Positions 19,489 through 28,790 of a DNA stretch of 64,000 nt are shown in pieces. The translations under genes were made by a program, and so were the position numbers. This DNA is from Acidobacteriaceae bacterium dw_441. Lineage in GTDB: Bacteria > Acidobacteriota > Terriglobia > Terriglobales > Acidobacteriaceae. A model generated the notes under the pieces. The model did no database searches. It was given only the letters and a program-made list of their open reading frames with translations, and had not been told where the DNA came from. Numbering within the stretch: the first letter of the stretch is position 1; every line of letters starts with the position of its first letter. The stretch covers positions 1 through 64,000 of the forward strand of contig JAAVVA010000003.1 of assembly GCA_018449715.1 (NCBI GenBank). The letters are read 5' to 3'.

Positions 19489-20702
19489 CTACCCCGCCGT
19501 CCTTTCGAGGCTCTGCCTCAAAGGTTTCTTGGCTCTTTGAGGCGGTTTAGCATGTCCCGCGTTCGGCTTCTTCCATGCAAGTTTCACTGAGGCGGCAAGT
19601 TGCTCCTGCCGCGCCTTGCAGAAGGGCGCGTAGTGCCGTTCGGTAATCTTCACGCTGGAGTGTCCCAGCAGTAGGGAAACCTGATCTAGTGGCACACCCG
19701 CCAGCAGCAGTTCCACGGCGAATGTGTCTCGGAACATATGCGGATGGCACCGCTTCGGCGTTCCATCGGGTTTCTGAATGTCTGCCAGCTTGAAGAGCTT
19801 CCAGTACGACCGCTGGAACGCTTTTGCGGCGCTGCGCGGATCGCCGTTACCCGACCAGAAGAAATAACGCGGATTCGAGTTGGGAAGCGCCCGTAGCTCG
19901 TCGCCAACATCCTTCGGGATGACGACATTCACCGCTACGCCCGTCTTGGCGCGATAGAGGAAGATCTGGTCGTCGCGGTTCTCGTTCGTCGAGAGCCGCT
20001 CTCGTTCGAGCGACGTGGCGTCGAGGATGGCGAGCCCCGACCAGCGCATCAGCAGCGATAAGGCGCGGAGGCGTTGACCACGATGCTCATTGTCATTGCC
20101 ACCGCCGTATTCATATTTCTCGGTGGCAGCGATGATCTGCTCGAATTCTTTAGGCAGGAAGTAATCGGTCGGCACGACATCCGGTGTTTCTTGAGCGCAT
20201 CCATCGGATTCTTGCGGAGCATGTCGTTGGCTACACAGAAGGCGAAGAAGGAGTGCATCCGCTCGTGCTTGCGATGCGTGGTTGCCTCGCCGTTATTCCA
20301 GGTGGACCGGAACTCGGTCAGGTCGATAGGAAGAATCTGATCGAGATGAATAAACTTCCGCGCCTCGCAGAAGGGAAGAAACTGGCGCTCCAGAAGAGTA
20401 CGGGATTTCTTGCGGGAGGAGTGCTCTAAGCCCCGCGCTTCTTCATCCTCCAGACACATGCGGATGGCTTCTTTGACGGTCGCACGACGAGGCTTTACCT
20501 GATCGACGCGAGTGGGGTCGGCCTCAGCTTCCTTCTTCCGGGCGTTTCGCTCGGCCTGCTCCCAGCTTCGCGTTCCGGCAGACTCGCGGACAGTCTCACC
20601 ATTGGGCAGGACGCCCCGGAGCCATTTGGGGCAGCGGCAGCGCCGCCATTGGGTATCGTTTGCGTGGCCGCAATCGTCAGAGTGACGAGTATAGATATGG
20701 AG
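19489..20702 (-). pseudogene. Tyrosine recombinase (island integrase), frameshifted and cut by an IS
   Basis: Reading leftwards from 20702: an N-terminal zinc-like segment IYTRHSDDCGH...CRCPKWL, a core-binding domain (FLPFCEARKFIHLDQILPID, RMHSFFAFCVANDMLRKNPM) and then, in another frame, the catalytic domain PTDYFLPKEFEQIIAA to HPHMFRDTFAVELL, LLGHSSVKITERHYAPF with the nucleophile Tyr. The frames join if one C is restored at the CACCGGAT near 20190 (giving KKHPDVVPTDYF). The first ATG is lost because the IS481-type element starts at 20703. In box I the expected Arg of the GLR motif is missing (SGLAILDA). The protein is therefore probably inactive. It very likely mobilised the surrounding island. 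Confidence 0.85.
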
Positions 20703-21648
20703 TGTGGTGTATCAGCAGGTTATTTACGTTGAGTCCTGATCTGGAGATGGGTGGCTTTTGTAGCAAGCTGCTATGAGGTCGATGCCAGTTGTACTGGTGG
20801 GTCCATGGCAGGAGTTCGTCGAGCCGTTGTGCGGAGTTCTCGTATCGTCGTGCATAGGCCCACTCGCGGATGGCGGTCTGGATGAAGCGTTCGGCCTTGC
20901 CGTTGGTCTGCGGCCTATAGTGGCGGGTGCGTTTTGGCGTGATGCCGAGGGCGCGGCAGGTGTCGCGGAAGAGGTTGGCCAAGAAGCATGGCCCGTTGTC
21001 GGTGATCACGCGGCGGACCAGGATGCCGAAGCGCCGGAAGTAAGCCGCGGCCTTGGCCAGGAAGTTGGCTGAAGAGACCGCCTTCTCGTCCGGATACATG
21101 GCGGTGAAGGCGATGCGCGAGTGGTCGTCGACGGCGACGTAGAGGAACTCCCAGCCCGCACCGCGGGTCTCGTCGCGCGGGTCTCCGGTGATGCGGTGAC
21201 CCGCCTTGGCGATGAGGGCGAACTTCTTGATATCGATATGCAAGAGGTCTCCCGGCGCGGCGTGTTCATACCGCAGGGGAGGAGGCTTGGGTTCGATCAT
21301 GGACTTCTTGTTGAGCTTGAGCCGGGTCAGCATGCGGCTGACAGTGGCCGAACTGAGCCCGGTGGTCTCGGCGATGCGCAGCCCGGTCCAGCCCTCGCGG
21401 CGCATCCGCTCAACGCGTTCGATCAACGCAGCCGGACTCTGATGCGCCAGCCGATGAGGACGTGAACTGCGATCGGCCAGGCCAGCTACGCCCTGCTCGC
21501 GATAGCGCTTGACCCACTTGCCCGCGCTCTGGCGGCTGAGCTTGAACTCGGCCGAAGCCTCCTTCAAGCTCAGCCGCCCCTCGATCACAGCCTTCGCCAT
21601 CTGCTCCCTACTAAAAATAGTCGCCCGCGCTAATGGGTGATACTTCAT
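20677..21648 (-). CDS. IS481-family DDE transposase
   Basis: About 323 aa. N-terminal helix-turn-helix (LSLKEASAEFKLSRQSAGKW) and a second one (GLRIAETTGLSSATVSRMLT), then the integrase core: LLHIDIKKF (first D), RRVITDNGPCF (second D) and QTNGKAERFIQTAIREW (E). The ATG at 21648 has GGGAGG upstream, better than the longer frame to 21672. The inverted repeat itself encodes NNLLIHH without a stop, so the frame runs 26 bases beyond the element and ends in integrase sequence at 20677. It appears intact and possibly active. Confidence 0.93.
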   Translation of the reverse strand: MKYHPLARATIFSREQMAKAVIEGRLSLKEASAEFKLSRQSAGKWVKRYREQGVAGLADRSSRPHRLAHQSPAALIERVERMRREGWTGLRIAETTGLSSATVSRMLTRLKLNKKSMIEPKPPPLRYEHAAPGDLLHIDIKKFALIAKAGHRITGDPRDETRGAGWEFLYVAVDDHSRIAFTAMYPDEKAVSSANFLAKAAAYFRRFGILVRRVITDNGPCFLANLFRDTCRALGITPKRTRHYRPQTNGKAERFIQTAIREWAYARRYENSAQRLDELLPWTHQYNWHRPHSSLLQKPPISRSGLNVNNLLIHHTPYLYSSL

Positions 21649-21692
21649 CGCTCGTCCTCCCTGGAAAGACAATAACCTAGAGAAGACTCACA
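20703..21692 (-). mobile_element. IS481-family insertion sequence, about 990 bp
   Basis: The ends are imperfect inverted repeats of 22 bp: both begin TGTG and share AGGTTATT at their inner end (20703-20724 and, inverted, 21671-21692; 14 of 22 positions equal). The element holds one transposase gene. It is inserted in the 5' end of the integrase gene. I see no clean target duplication: the left flank ends in TATGGAG, the right begins TTTAGATCC. The right flank is the 36-bp repeat shared with 31275-31310, so recombination may have removed the original partner flank. Confidence 0.8.
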
Positions 21693-21728
21693 TTTAGATC
21701 CTAAAAAAGACAGTGCGGCATGAGACGG
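21693..21728. repeat. 36-bp direct repeat, left copy
   Basis: The sequence from TTTAGATCCTAAAAAAGACA to CATGAGACGG is identical to 31275-31310. It touches the right end of the IS481 element. On the minus strand its last bases form the acceptor end of a tRNA-like sequence (next entry). Confidence 0.9.
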
Positions 21729-21773
21729 GATCGAACCGCCGACGCCGGCCTTTTCAGGGCAGCCTAGCAAGCG
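21716..21773 (-). other. tRNA-Phe 3'-half fragment (attachment-site scar)
   Basis: On the minus strand: an anticodon loop CTGAAAA (anticodon GAA, Phe) between four-of-five paired stem bases, variable loop GCGTC, T-arm GGCGG-TTCGATC-CCGTC with standard 5-7-5 geometry, then TCATGCC as 3' acceptor strand. No D arm or 5' acceptor strand lies upstream, so it is a partial tRNA gene, as island integration into tRNA 3' ends leaves behind. Confidence 0.6.
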
Positions 21774-21820
21774 CACTAAGTAGCCTGGAATCAGCGGATA
21801 TTATTGAGATAAATAGCCTT

Positions 21821-21839
21821 GTGGCCAGAGACGGCTTTG
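21821..21839. repeat. tRNA-Phe 3'-end-like scar, copy A
   Basis: GTGGCCAGAGACGGCTTTG also occurs at 31210-31228. Its reverse complement contains CCGTCTCTGGCCAC, the end of a tRNA T-arm, the acceptor strand and the first C of CCA. Confidence 0.55.
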
Positions 21840-22206
21840 AGGCAGGGACGACCTTCTTTATGCCACGGACCACGATCTGCCGGAGATACTTCCTCAGGCA
21901 GGGAACTCGTCTGGAATATGTTCTCACGGTTATGCTACCCACCAACGGTCAGGCCTTCGACTGGGATAAGGCAAAACCCGGCTACGTCTGGACGATCGAG
22001 CGCAAAAGGACAGAGATGGTCGAGAGTCAGCTTCTACTGGTTCAACCGCTTGGAGGGAGGACCGGGGAAATGTTGAAGTCGAGATAATAGGTCGTTCCGA
22101 AAGCATCACCATTCGTGGCTTTACGACCATGAATCAGCTCAAGGACGGCTTCTGGCACGATGACGCTGCTCCTTTCGACAGTGGCCAAAATTCTTCAGGA
22201 GTGTAA
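21830..22206 (+). pseudogene. Decayed coding sequence of unknown function
   Basis: Protein-like stretches lie in different frames: MLPTNGQAFDWDKAKPGYVW (about 21930-21990), then SFYWFNRLEGGPG in another frame and NVEVEIIGRSESITIRGFTT, MNQLKDGFWHDDAAPFD in a third, ending at a TAA at 22204. Together they read like the C-terminal part of one protein with at least two frameshifts. I do not recognise the family. Confidence 0.3.
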
Positions 22207-22291
22207 GAGATATCACATCGATCTGTGGCGATTATGGCTCCTCTGAGACGCCCGCTTAGTTAGCGTTAAGGTAAAAATAATAAGTTGGCTT

Positions 22292-23482
22292 CTACCAGAA
22301 GATAGCGGAGACAATCTCCGGTGGTTTGGTATTGCCCTGATCCAGCTTCGTCTTGATGACCATCTGCATATTTCTTTTATCCCAGTCGGGAGGGGCAAAA
22401 CGGTTCACCGCCTGAAGCAGGGATTCATCGGTCAGTAAGTATCCCCCAGCCATGCTTCCTTTTTGCGAGATGCCCGCCACGGAAATCATTGGTTGCCCCG
22501 AATCAGAATGAAAGACACGTGTGATCAGGGCAAAATCTTCAATCAGCTTGCCCTCTGCATCTTCCGTCTGTTCCCAGAAGTGTGAAGGGTTCTGCCGGTC
22601 TACAATTCTTCCTTTACCGTCGATGTTTTCCATTCCCAGGCGGTAGTGGTTCGCAAGATCCGCGCTCCAGTGATTCATGACAGGTCCGCCAACCAGAACG
22701 TAAGGCGACGATTCCAGGTCTTTCCGTGTAATGTCCTCCGCCTTGCCGATACGGGGTTTGGCTCCCATCTGCTCGATTTCTGTCCGCAGACGAAGTGCGA
22801 CGTTCGAGTCGGTTGGCTTGCTCGGAGGAAAGGGAACTCGACGGTACGCACTGGGAGAGGCCGTACAGATCATGATCTCTTTATGTCCAATAATGGGTCG
22901 CCAGAAACGTGTGATCGTAGGCTGCTGATTATTTCCTACATGCAGAAATCGAACTGCCGCCAAGGAGCCTAAAAGAGCGAGAGAGAAAGCCGCTCCCAGT
23001 ACTGGTCGTAGAAACTTATGCTTTGCTGGAGCAGCAAGCGAAATTTCTATGGGTGTTGGTGCGACCGGTGCTGGAGCAGCGGAAGAAACCTCGTTGCGAA
23101 CAATGTGTGGAACGTAGGAACCAGGCTCTAACGTGATACTAACGGCTCTGCCAGTTTTGGTTGATAGGTTGTAATTCATCAGACGCCTGCGAACCTCGTT
23201 TGCTTTTACGCGAACGATCGCATCGGTTCCAGTGTCATAATCCACCGGACGATTCCACAAGGTGATCCCAATTGTCCGTTCTTTCAGTTCTATCTGGGGT
23301 TTCGAGCACGCAGCCTCTACGACATACCTTAGAAACGTCTGGCATCGCTTGCTGCTTCGGAAAAAATCGCTGGCAAGAATTCTCTCTAATTCCTGCTGGA
23401 TATCTTTATCAATGCTCTTGCACTGGGACAGCGACCCTCGAACAGCATCCCCCTCATTGGGGTCTGGTGCTATCGCCTGCAT
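22292..23482 (-). CDS. Acidobacteria-type winged-helix-like membrane protein
   Basis: 396 aa. The N-terminal 110 residues have the pattern ILASDFFRSSKRCQTFLRYVVEAA ... LKERTIGITLWNRPVDYDTGTDAIVRVKANEVRRRL, a DNA-binding-like domain frequent in Acidobacteriota proteins (often annotated adenylate-cyclase-like or hypothetical). A Pro/Ala-rich linker and one membrane helix (about 158-178, PVLGAAFSLALLGSLAAVRFL) follow, then an exported domain of about 215 aa without a known family. The topology suggests a one-component membrane regulator. It is divergent from the GH28/TonB genes, with two palindromes in the shared control region, so it may regulate them. Confidence 0.65.
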   Translation of the reverse strand: MQAIAPDPNEGDAVRGSLSQCKSIDKDIQQELERILASDFFRSSKRCQTFLRYVVEAACSKPQIELKERTIGITLWNRPVDYDTGTDAIVRVKANEVRRRLMNYNLSTKTGRAVSITLEPGSYVPHIVRNEVSSAAPAPVAPTPIEISLAAPAKHKFLRPVLGAAFSLALLGSLAAVRFLHVGNNQQPTITRFWRPIIGHKEIMICTASPSAYRRVPFPPSKPTDSNVALRLRTEIEQMGAKPRIGKAEDITRKDLESSPYVLVGGPVMNHWSADLANHYRLGMENIDGKGRIVDRQNPSHFWEQTEDAEGKLIEDFALITRVFHSDSGQPMISVAGISQKGSMAGGYLLTDESLLQAVNRFAPPDWDKRNMQMVIKTKLDQGNTKPPEIVSAIFW

Positions 23483-23542
23483 AGGCCTGTTTAGGAACTT
23501 CTCCTTTCTATCATCAGAACATGTTTTTTTTACAACGGGGTT

Positions 23543-23580
23543 AATCGCAGGGGGTTACGAGCACGTAACCCCCTGCGATT
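23543..23580. promoter_or_regulatory. Perfect 17-bp inverted repeat in the divergent control region
   Basis: AATCGCAGGGGGTTACG (23543-23559), loop AGCA, CGTAACCCCCTGCGATT (23564-23580). It lies 61 bases upstream of the membrane regulator start and 175 upstream of the GH28-like gene. The symmetry is perfect. There is a run of eight T on its left side (23524-23531, plus strand) but no such run to the right, so as a terminator it would act leftwards only after a long gap. It could be an operator or an mRNA leader stem. Confidence 0.6.
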
Positions 23581-23613
23581 GATGCGAAACCCGCCATTTT
23601 GCTCGTAACTGTT

Positions 23614-23628
23614 CCAAACGTTGTTTGG
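23614..23628. promoter_or_regulatory. Operator-like palindrome CCAAAC-GTT-GTTTGG
   Basis: Perfect 6-bp arms around three bases, 127 bases upstream of the GH28-like start. The central AAACGTT core resembles LacI-family operators, common for sugar-utilisation genes, but no LacI gene is in the window. Confidence 0.4.
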
Positions 23629-23754
23629 GGATATCTGATGGACCTAGCATCCGCATATCGAAACGAAAAATTCAGGCTGACATAGACCGCATGTCGGACT
23701 TCATTGATTGGTTCCGTTAATTACGGCTGGATAGACAGAGGTAACACAGAATTT

Positions 23755-25338
23755 ATGCAGAGGATCGTACGAAAGCGCCTATTGGATCTTTGGTCCAGCG
23801 AACTGAGAGATACGCGTCGCAACTTTATCTTTGGAGGGATCTCTTTTGCGACACTTTTCTCTCCTGTTATGTGGTCCCAGCAGAAGGCAAAAGGGAATGA
23901 GGTGCTTCCGGGGCTGCGTCGTAAGGGAGAATTCTCTGACACGGCACGGCTTCAGAGAGCGATAGATGAAGCACATCGTCGTGGTGGAGGAACCGTCTAT
24001 ATTCCCGCAGGGCGATACGTCAGTGGAAGCCTGTGCTTACGTTCCCATGTAACGATTTGGCTCGGTGACGGCGCGAAGTTGGTTATGAGTAAGGAGCCAC
24101 GCGAGTTTCTCTCTCCGGAAAAACTCGATTACGATCCGAAGGCGAATTTTGCGACCTCTAACTTCCATGTCGCACTCCTCGTCGGGGATGGTGTCGAAAA
24201 TATCTCGGTGGCCGGACCGGGGGAGATCGATTGTGAATATACAAAAGGAGGCGGTCCCAAGCCTATTGCTCTGCGGCGTTGCAGAAATGTAACAATACGC
24301 GACCTTACAATCCGGAACTCTCCTAGTTACAACGTCAGTCTACTCGGTTGTGAGTTCGTCACAATTGATAACATCACCATTCGGAATGGCCTGTCGGATG
24401 GCATCGATCCCGATTGCTGCCGCTATGTTCGCATCAGCAATTGTTTTATTGAGTCCTACGACGATGCCATCGTGCTCAAGTCCAGTGACGCACTTGGAGA
24501 ACTCAAGTCTACGGAGTTTGTCACCATCGAAAACTGCATTCTACGGACGGCAAGCATTTACTTCAAATGCGGTACGGAAAGCTGTGGAGATTTTCAAGAT
24601 ATAACCATCTCGAACTGCGCCTTTGAAGGTGGCATGGGGATGCGTCATGGAAACCCTGGACTCGCCTTCTATACGGTGGATGGTGGAACGCTCGCAAATA
24701 TCGTTGCTACTGGGATCGTGATGCGTGATGTAGGCACTCCCATTGCCATTCTTCGGGGTAACCGTGATCGTTGCCATTTGGCTGCGGGACCTGGTTCTCT
24801 TGCTTCCATTCGCATATCGAACGTGGTTGCATCCGACGCAAAGCTTCCGAGCGTAATCGCTGGTTTGCCGGATGCTCCTGTCGTGGGAATCTCTCTCAGC
24901 GGTCTTCGTATCAACATGGCTGCTTCAGTAAAAGGAAGCAGCGATCTGTTAGCTGTTCCGGAACGCCCTGGGAGCTACCCCGAGCCAATTATGTTTGGGG
25001 AATTGCCATGCTATGGGTTCTTTATTCGTCATGCGGAAGAAATCGATCTGAGCGATATCCGGATTCAGAGTTCGCATAATGAAATGCTCCCCGTCATGGC
25101 AGCGGACGATGTTGTCGATCTTCGTCTCGCAAGGTTTCAGTCGGACCGTAGCGAATCTACAACACAACTCTGGCTCAACAATGCACGTAACTCAAGTTTT
25201 GAGCTTACGGATCAACTTTCCTGCCGAATCAGCGGTTCAAAATCCGCTGCGCTGAGATTCTTCGGTGCTTCTCGTGAGGTCCTTCGTCATCTCGTATATC
25301 GAGACTCCGATGTACGAGATGATGTTATTCAATCCTAA
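23755..25338 (+). CDS. GH28-like right-handed beta-helix glycosidase (pectinase type), Tat-exported
   Basis: 527 aa. A twin-arginine signal (DTRRNFIFGGISFATLFSP) is followed by the opening of GH28/pectin-lyase-fold enzymes: FSDTARLQRAIDEAHRRGGGTVYIPAGRYVSGSLCLRSHVTIWLGDGAKL. Later come NGLSDGIDPDCCRYVRISNC and ESYDDAIVLKSS, corresponding to the NTDGID and GDDxIxxKS acid-catalyst motifs of polygalacturonase-type enzymes. The usual RIK motif is replaced by YFKCGTES. Export and fold suggest hydrolysis of pectin-type polymers; exact linkage uncertain. The ATG at 23755 is preferred over a TTG at 23704. The TonB receptor gene follows after 24 bp. Confidence 0.8.
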   Translation: MQRIVRKRLLDLWSSELRDTRRNFIFGGISFATLFSPVMWSQQKAKGNEVLPGLRRKGEFSDTARLQRAIDEAHRRGGGTVYIPAGRYVSGSLCLRSHVTIWLGDGAKLVMSKEPREFLSPEKLDYDPKANFATSNFHVALLVGDGVENISVAGPGEIDCEYTKGGGPKPIALRRCRNVTIRDLTIRNSPSYNVSLLGCEFVTIDNITIRNGLSDGIDPDCCRYVRISNCFIESYDDAIVLKSSDALGELKSTEFVTIENCILRTASIYFKCGTESCGDFQDITISNCAFEGGMGMRHGNPGLAFYTVDGGTLANIVATGIVMRDVGTPIAILRGNRDRCHLAAGPGSLASIRISNVVASDAKLPSVIAGLPDAPVVGISLSGLRINMAASVKGSSDLLAVPERPGSYPEPIMFGELPCYGFFIRHAEEIDLSDIRIQSSHNEMLPVMAADDVVDLRLARFQSDRSESTTQLWLNNARNSSFELTDQLSCRISGSKSAALRFFGASREVLRHLVYRDSDVRDDVIQS

Positions 25339-25362
25339 GCCCTATCAAATAGGAGAATTCTA

Positions 25363-28300
25363 ATGTCACTCCCAAATGGTCTGCCTTCTGCCCGATTGCA
25401 AGCTCTGTTTGCTAAATCGCTTTTGCTATTCGCCATGAGCGCGGTGCTCTTTTCTGGCGTGTTAGCTTATGCTCAAAATTCCAGTACTATCGTCGGAACG
25501 ATCACAGATTCCAGCGGAGCCGTGTTGGGCTCTGCGAATGTGACTGCAACTGAAACAGCAACGGGTCGCGTACGAACCGTTGTCTCCAACGGTCAGGGAT
25601 ATTACGTTATCAGTTCACTTCCTCCAAGTGAGTATGATATCAAAGTGGACGCCTCCGGTTTTACGCAGGCAGTCCGCACAGGCATCTCGTTGCAGGCGGA
25701 TAAGGTTTTGACGGTCGACATGAAGATGCAGGTCGGCTCGGCTGCGCAGAGCGTCTCTGTCAGCGATACGCCTCCTCAGATTGATACCACCACAGGAACA
25801 ATCAGCCAGGTGATCGATCAGGCCCGCATCGTTGAGCTTCCTCTGAATGGACGCAATGCCGCTACGCTGACCACTCTTGTTCCTGGCGCCGTGAATGCGC
25901 CTGCGAATGGAGCGGTTCAATCCTCTACCTTTGGCAATCAGGCTGTTGGCGGGCAGGCCGCTGCCGTCACGATTTCTACCAATGGATCGCGTCAGACAAC
26001 AGGCAATTATCTGATGGATGGCAGCGATAATATGGACCAGTACACCAACGTAAATCAACCCTTTCCTATGCCGGACTCGGTGCGCGAGTTCAGCGTGCAG
26101 ACCAGTAATTACAGTGCGCAGTATGGTGGTAATTCTGGAGCCGTCGTCAATGTTGTTACTCGTTCGGGTACGAATAACCTACACGGCAACATATTTGAAT
26201 TCATAAGGAACTCAGCATTCAATGCGCGGAACTGGTCAGCTACCAGCCGCGATACCATCAAGCGAAATCAGTTTGGCGGTACGATCGGCGGCCCTGTCTT
26301 CCTTCCGAAACTTTATGATGGCCGTAACAAAACCTTTTTCTTCTTTGGCTTTCAGGGAACAATCTTCCACAGTGCAAGCGCTACCAGCCGTGCCTATCTG
26401 CCGACGGCGGCAAACCTGCGCGGAGACTTCTCGGCTTTGCTCTCTGCGAACAACCCTGCAAATCCTCTTGGACGCGCTGTGACGATCAAGGACCCCGTGA
26501 CTGGAACACCTTATCCTGGCAACATCGTTCCTGTCTCTCAATTTGATCCAGCCTCGCTGAATACACTCAAGCTGCTACCCCAGGCCACAACGACGAATGG
26601 ACTCACGAGTTATATTCAGCCGAACGCTGCACAAAACTTTCACGAAGAACTCATCCGTATCGATCACACTCTTTCCAGCCATGATCGCATAACGGGGCGC
26701 TATTTCCGCGATACCTATATCAATCCTTCTATCTACGAAGACGGCAATATTCTTACTTACAGAGATGGCTATCCCAACATCTCGCAGAACCTTCTCCTCA
26801 GCGAGAGTCATATCTTCAGCAACTCGTTGCTCAATGATTTTCGTTTCACACGTTCCTCGGTAGATGGAACGCAGAATCCACCTTCCAATGCTCCGGACTA
26901 CGCCGACCTTGGTGTGAATATGTATCAGCCGGAAGGAATTCCCAAAGCAATTGAATCCCTCTCGGTCTCCGGCCTATTCTCATTTGGCAGCTATCCTTAT
27001 GGAAAATTTGCGCGGGCTAACTATATCTGGGACGACGATGTGAAGTGGGTTCTCGGACGTCACTCTATCAGCTTCGGCGGTTCGGTGCAGAATGCGGCGC
27101 TTGACGTGGTCAACAACTATCGCCGCTTTGGTTCGTTCAGTTTCTCGGGTGATTCCACTGGCTTTGCTATGTCGGATTTTTTGCTCGGTCGCGTGCGCAG
27201 TTTCACGCAGAGCAGTGGTCAATTTCAGAACGCGCGCAATACAATCTGGAGCCTGTACATCCAGGACGACTATCACGTTTTGCCGCGCCTTACTTTCAAC
27301 ATTGGTCTGCGTTATGACCCCTACCGTCCATGGAACGAGATTAATGGACGTCTAGAACTCTTCGCGCCGGATGCGTATGCTACTGGTACGCGTTCGATCG
27401 TCTATGTGAATGCTCCTCCAGGACTTTTCTTCCCAGGAGACCCGGGTTTCCCGCGGGGCGCCACGGGTGCGTCTTACAAGAACTTTGCACCTCGCGTCGG
27501 TTTCGCCTATGACGTTACCGGCGATGGCAAAACCAGTGTTCGCGGCGGCTTCGGACTCTTCTATGATGCTCGTGGTATCTCGCAGATCACGCAGGCTATC
27601 GTCAGCAATAATCCGTTCAGCCCTTCCATTTCGATCACGACGCTGCCCGGACCGTTCAGCGATCCATATCGTGGACTCGCGGCGCATCCTCCGTTTCCAT
27701 ACCCCGCGCCGTCAAACTTCAACTTTCCTCTGCCTGTGTCGGTGCTCACGTTCAATCCGTTGCAGAAATTTCAGGTACCGCTCAGCTATAACTGGAATCT
27801 TTCGCTGGAGCGTCAGCTTTCGCAAGAGTGGTCGCTGCGCGCTTCCTACGTGGGATCGGGAGGCCGTCACATTCGTCGCGATATGCAGTTCAATCCCGGC
27901 ATCTATATTCCCGGAGATCCCAGCATCTTTGGCGATCCGAGAGCTTCTGTAACGGCGCGCACAAAATACGCTCCGAACTATACCAGCATCAATATGCTCA
28001 CGCAGTCCGGATCGTCCAGCTATCACGCGTTCCAGGCTGCTTTGCAGCGTCGCTTCACTCGTTCACTGACACTACTGGCCAGCTATACTTACTCCAAGTC
28101 GTTGGATGATGTGCCTTCGAACCAAACCCTGCAGAACGGTGGCGGCGGCAGCTTCAGTCAACCGATTTACGTGCCTGGCTTCAGCAGGTTTGAATACGGC
28201 CCCTCCCCCTTCGATCGGACGCATGTCTTTTCCGCATCGTATGTTCTTCAGCTTCCAACCTTCTCATCAATGTCTCTGGCTGCTCGCATGGTGGCGGGTG

Positions 28301-28785
28301 GCTGGGGAGTTAGTGGAATCTTCTCTGGATCCACAGGAGACGCATTCACGGTATCGGCAGGGACCGACGTCGCCGCAACAGGAGCATCTCCTCGTGCAAT
28401 TCTGCAAGGAGATCTTTATGGCGGGAATGGTTGTTCTTCTACAACTGCTGCATGTGCTAACTGGCTCAATAGCAAGTCGTTCTCGCTTCCGCTTCCTGCG
28501 GTGGGTACGGCTCCTGCTACTTATGCGGAGTATCAGTATAAGTATGGCAATATCGGGAAAGGCGCGCTTCGTGGGCCTGGCTTCTTCAATTGGGATGCCA
28601 GCCTCTATAAGAACTTCGGTAATTCGGATCGTTTCCATGCACAGTTTCGCGCAGAGTTATTCAACCTTCTCAACCACACGAATCTAGCCGATCCTGTGTC
28701 GAGCATCAACAGTGGTGGCTTCGGAACCATTCAGGCTGCAGGAGATCCTCGCATCGGGCAGCTTGGCTTGAAGCTCATTTTCTAA
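25363..28785 (+). CDS. TonB-dependent receptor with carboxypeptidase-regulatory-like domain (1)
   Basis: 1140 aa. Signal peptide (about 15-36, ending LAYAQ), a CarboxypepD_reg-like domain (SSTIVGTITDSSGAVLGSAN, 38-125), a plug domain (IVELPLNGRNAATLTTLVPG to VREFSVQTSNYSAQYGGNSG AVVNVVTRSG, 150-275) and a long beta-barrel ending LGLKLIF with the terminal Phe of outer-membrane proteins. This is the Oar-like type expanded in Acidobacteriota for oligosaccharide uptake. GGAGAA lies upstream of the ATG. It is sandwiched between a GH28-like enzyme and an esterase, so pectic or hemicellulosic fragments are the probable cargo. Confidence 0.93.
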   Translation: MSLPNGLPSARLQALFAKSLLLFAMSAVLFSGVLAYAQNSSTIVGTITDSSGAVLGSANVTATETATGRVRTVVSNGQGYYVISSLPPSEYDIKVDASGFTQAVRTGISLQADKVLTVDMKMQVGSAAQSVSVSDTPPQIDTTTGTISQVIDQARIVELPLNGRNAATLTTLVPGAVNAPANGAVQSSTFGNQAVGGQAAAVTISTNGSRQTTGNYLMDGSDNMDQYTNVNQPFPMPDSVREFSVQTSNYSAQYGGNSGAVVNVVTRSGTNNLHGNIFEFIRNSAFNARNWSATSRDTIKRNQFGGTIGGPVFLPKLYDGRNKTFFFFGFQGTIFHSASATSRAYLPTAANLRGDFSALLSANNPANPLGRAVTIKDPVTGTPYPGNIVPVSQFDPASLNTLKLLPQATTTNGLTSYIQPNAAQNFHEELIRIDHTLSSHDRITGRYFRDTYINPSIYEDGNILTYRDGYPNISQNLLLSESHIFSNSLLNDFRFTRSSVDGTQNPPSNAPDYADLGVNMYQPEGIPKAIESLSVSGLFSFGSYPYGKFARANYIWDDDVKWVLGRHSISFGGSVQNAALDVVNNYRRFGSFSFSGDSTGFAMSDFLLGRVRSFTQSSGQFQNARNTIWSLYIQDDYHVLPRLTFNIGLRYDPYRPWNEINGRLELFAPDAYATGTRSIVYVNAPPGLFFPGDPGFPRGATGASYKNFAPRVGFAYDVTGDGKTSVRGGFGLFYDARGISQITQAIVSNNPFSPSISITTLPGPFSDPYRGLAAHPPFPYPAPSNFNFPLPVSVLTFNPLQKFQVPLSYNWNLSLERQLSQEWSLRASYVGSGGRHIRRDMQFNPGIYIPGDPSIFGDPRASVTARTKYAPNYTSINMLTQSGSSSYHAFQAALQRRFTRSLTLLASYTYSKSLDDVPSNQTLQNGGGGSFSQPIYVPGFSRFEYGPSPFDRTHVFSASYVLQLPTFSSMSLAARMVAGGWGVSGIFSGSTGDAFTVSAGTDVAATGASPRAILQGDLYGGNGCSSTTAACANWLNSKSFSLPLPAVGTAPATYAEYQYKYGNIGKGALRGPGFFNWDASLYKNFGNSDRFHAQFRAELFNLLNHTNLADPVSSINSGGFGTIQAAGDPRIGQLGLKLIF

Positions 28786-28790
28786 TAACC

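Noticed and set aside
21713..22087. 124-codon ORF starting in the tRNA fragment
   Set aside because: Its first third translates the tRNA scar; only its later part looks protein-like, so it is listed as a decayed sequence instead of a gene.
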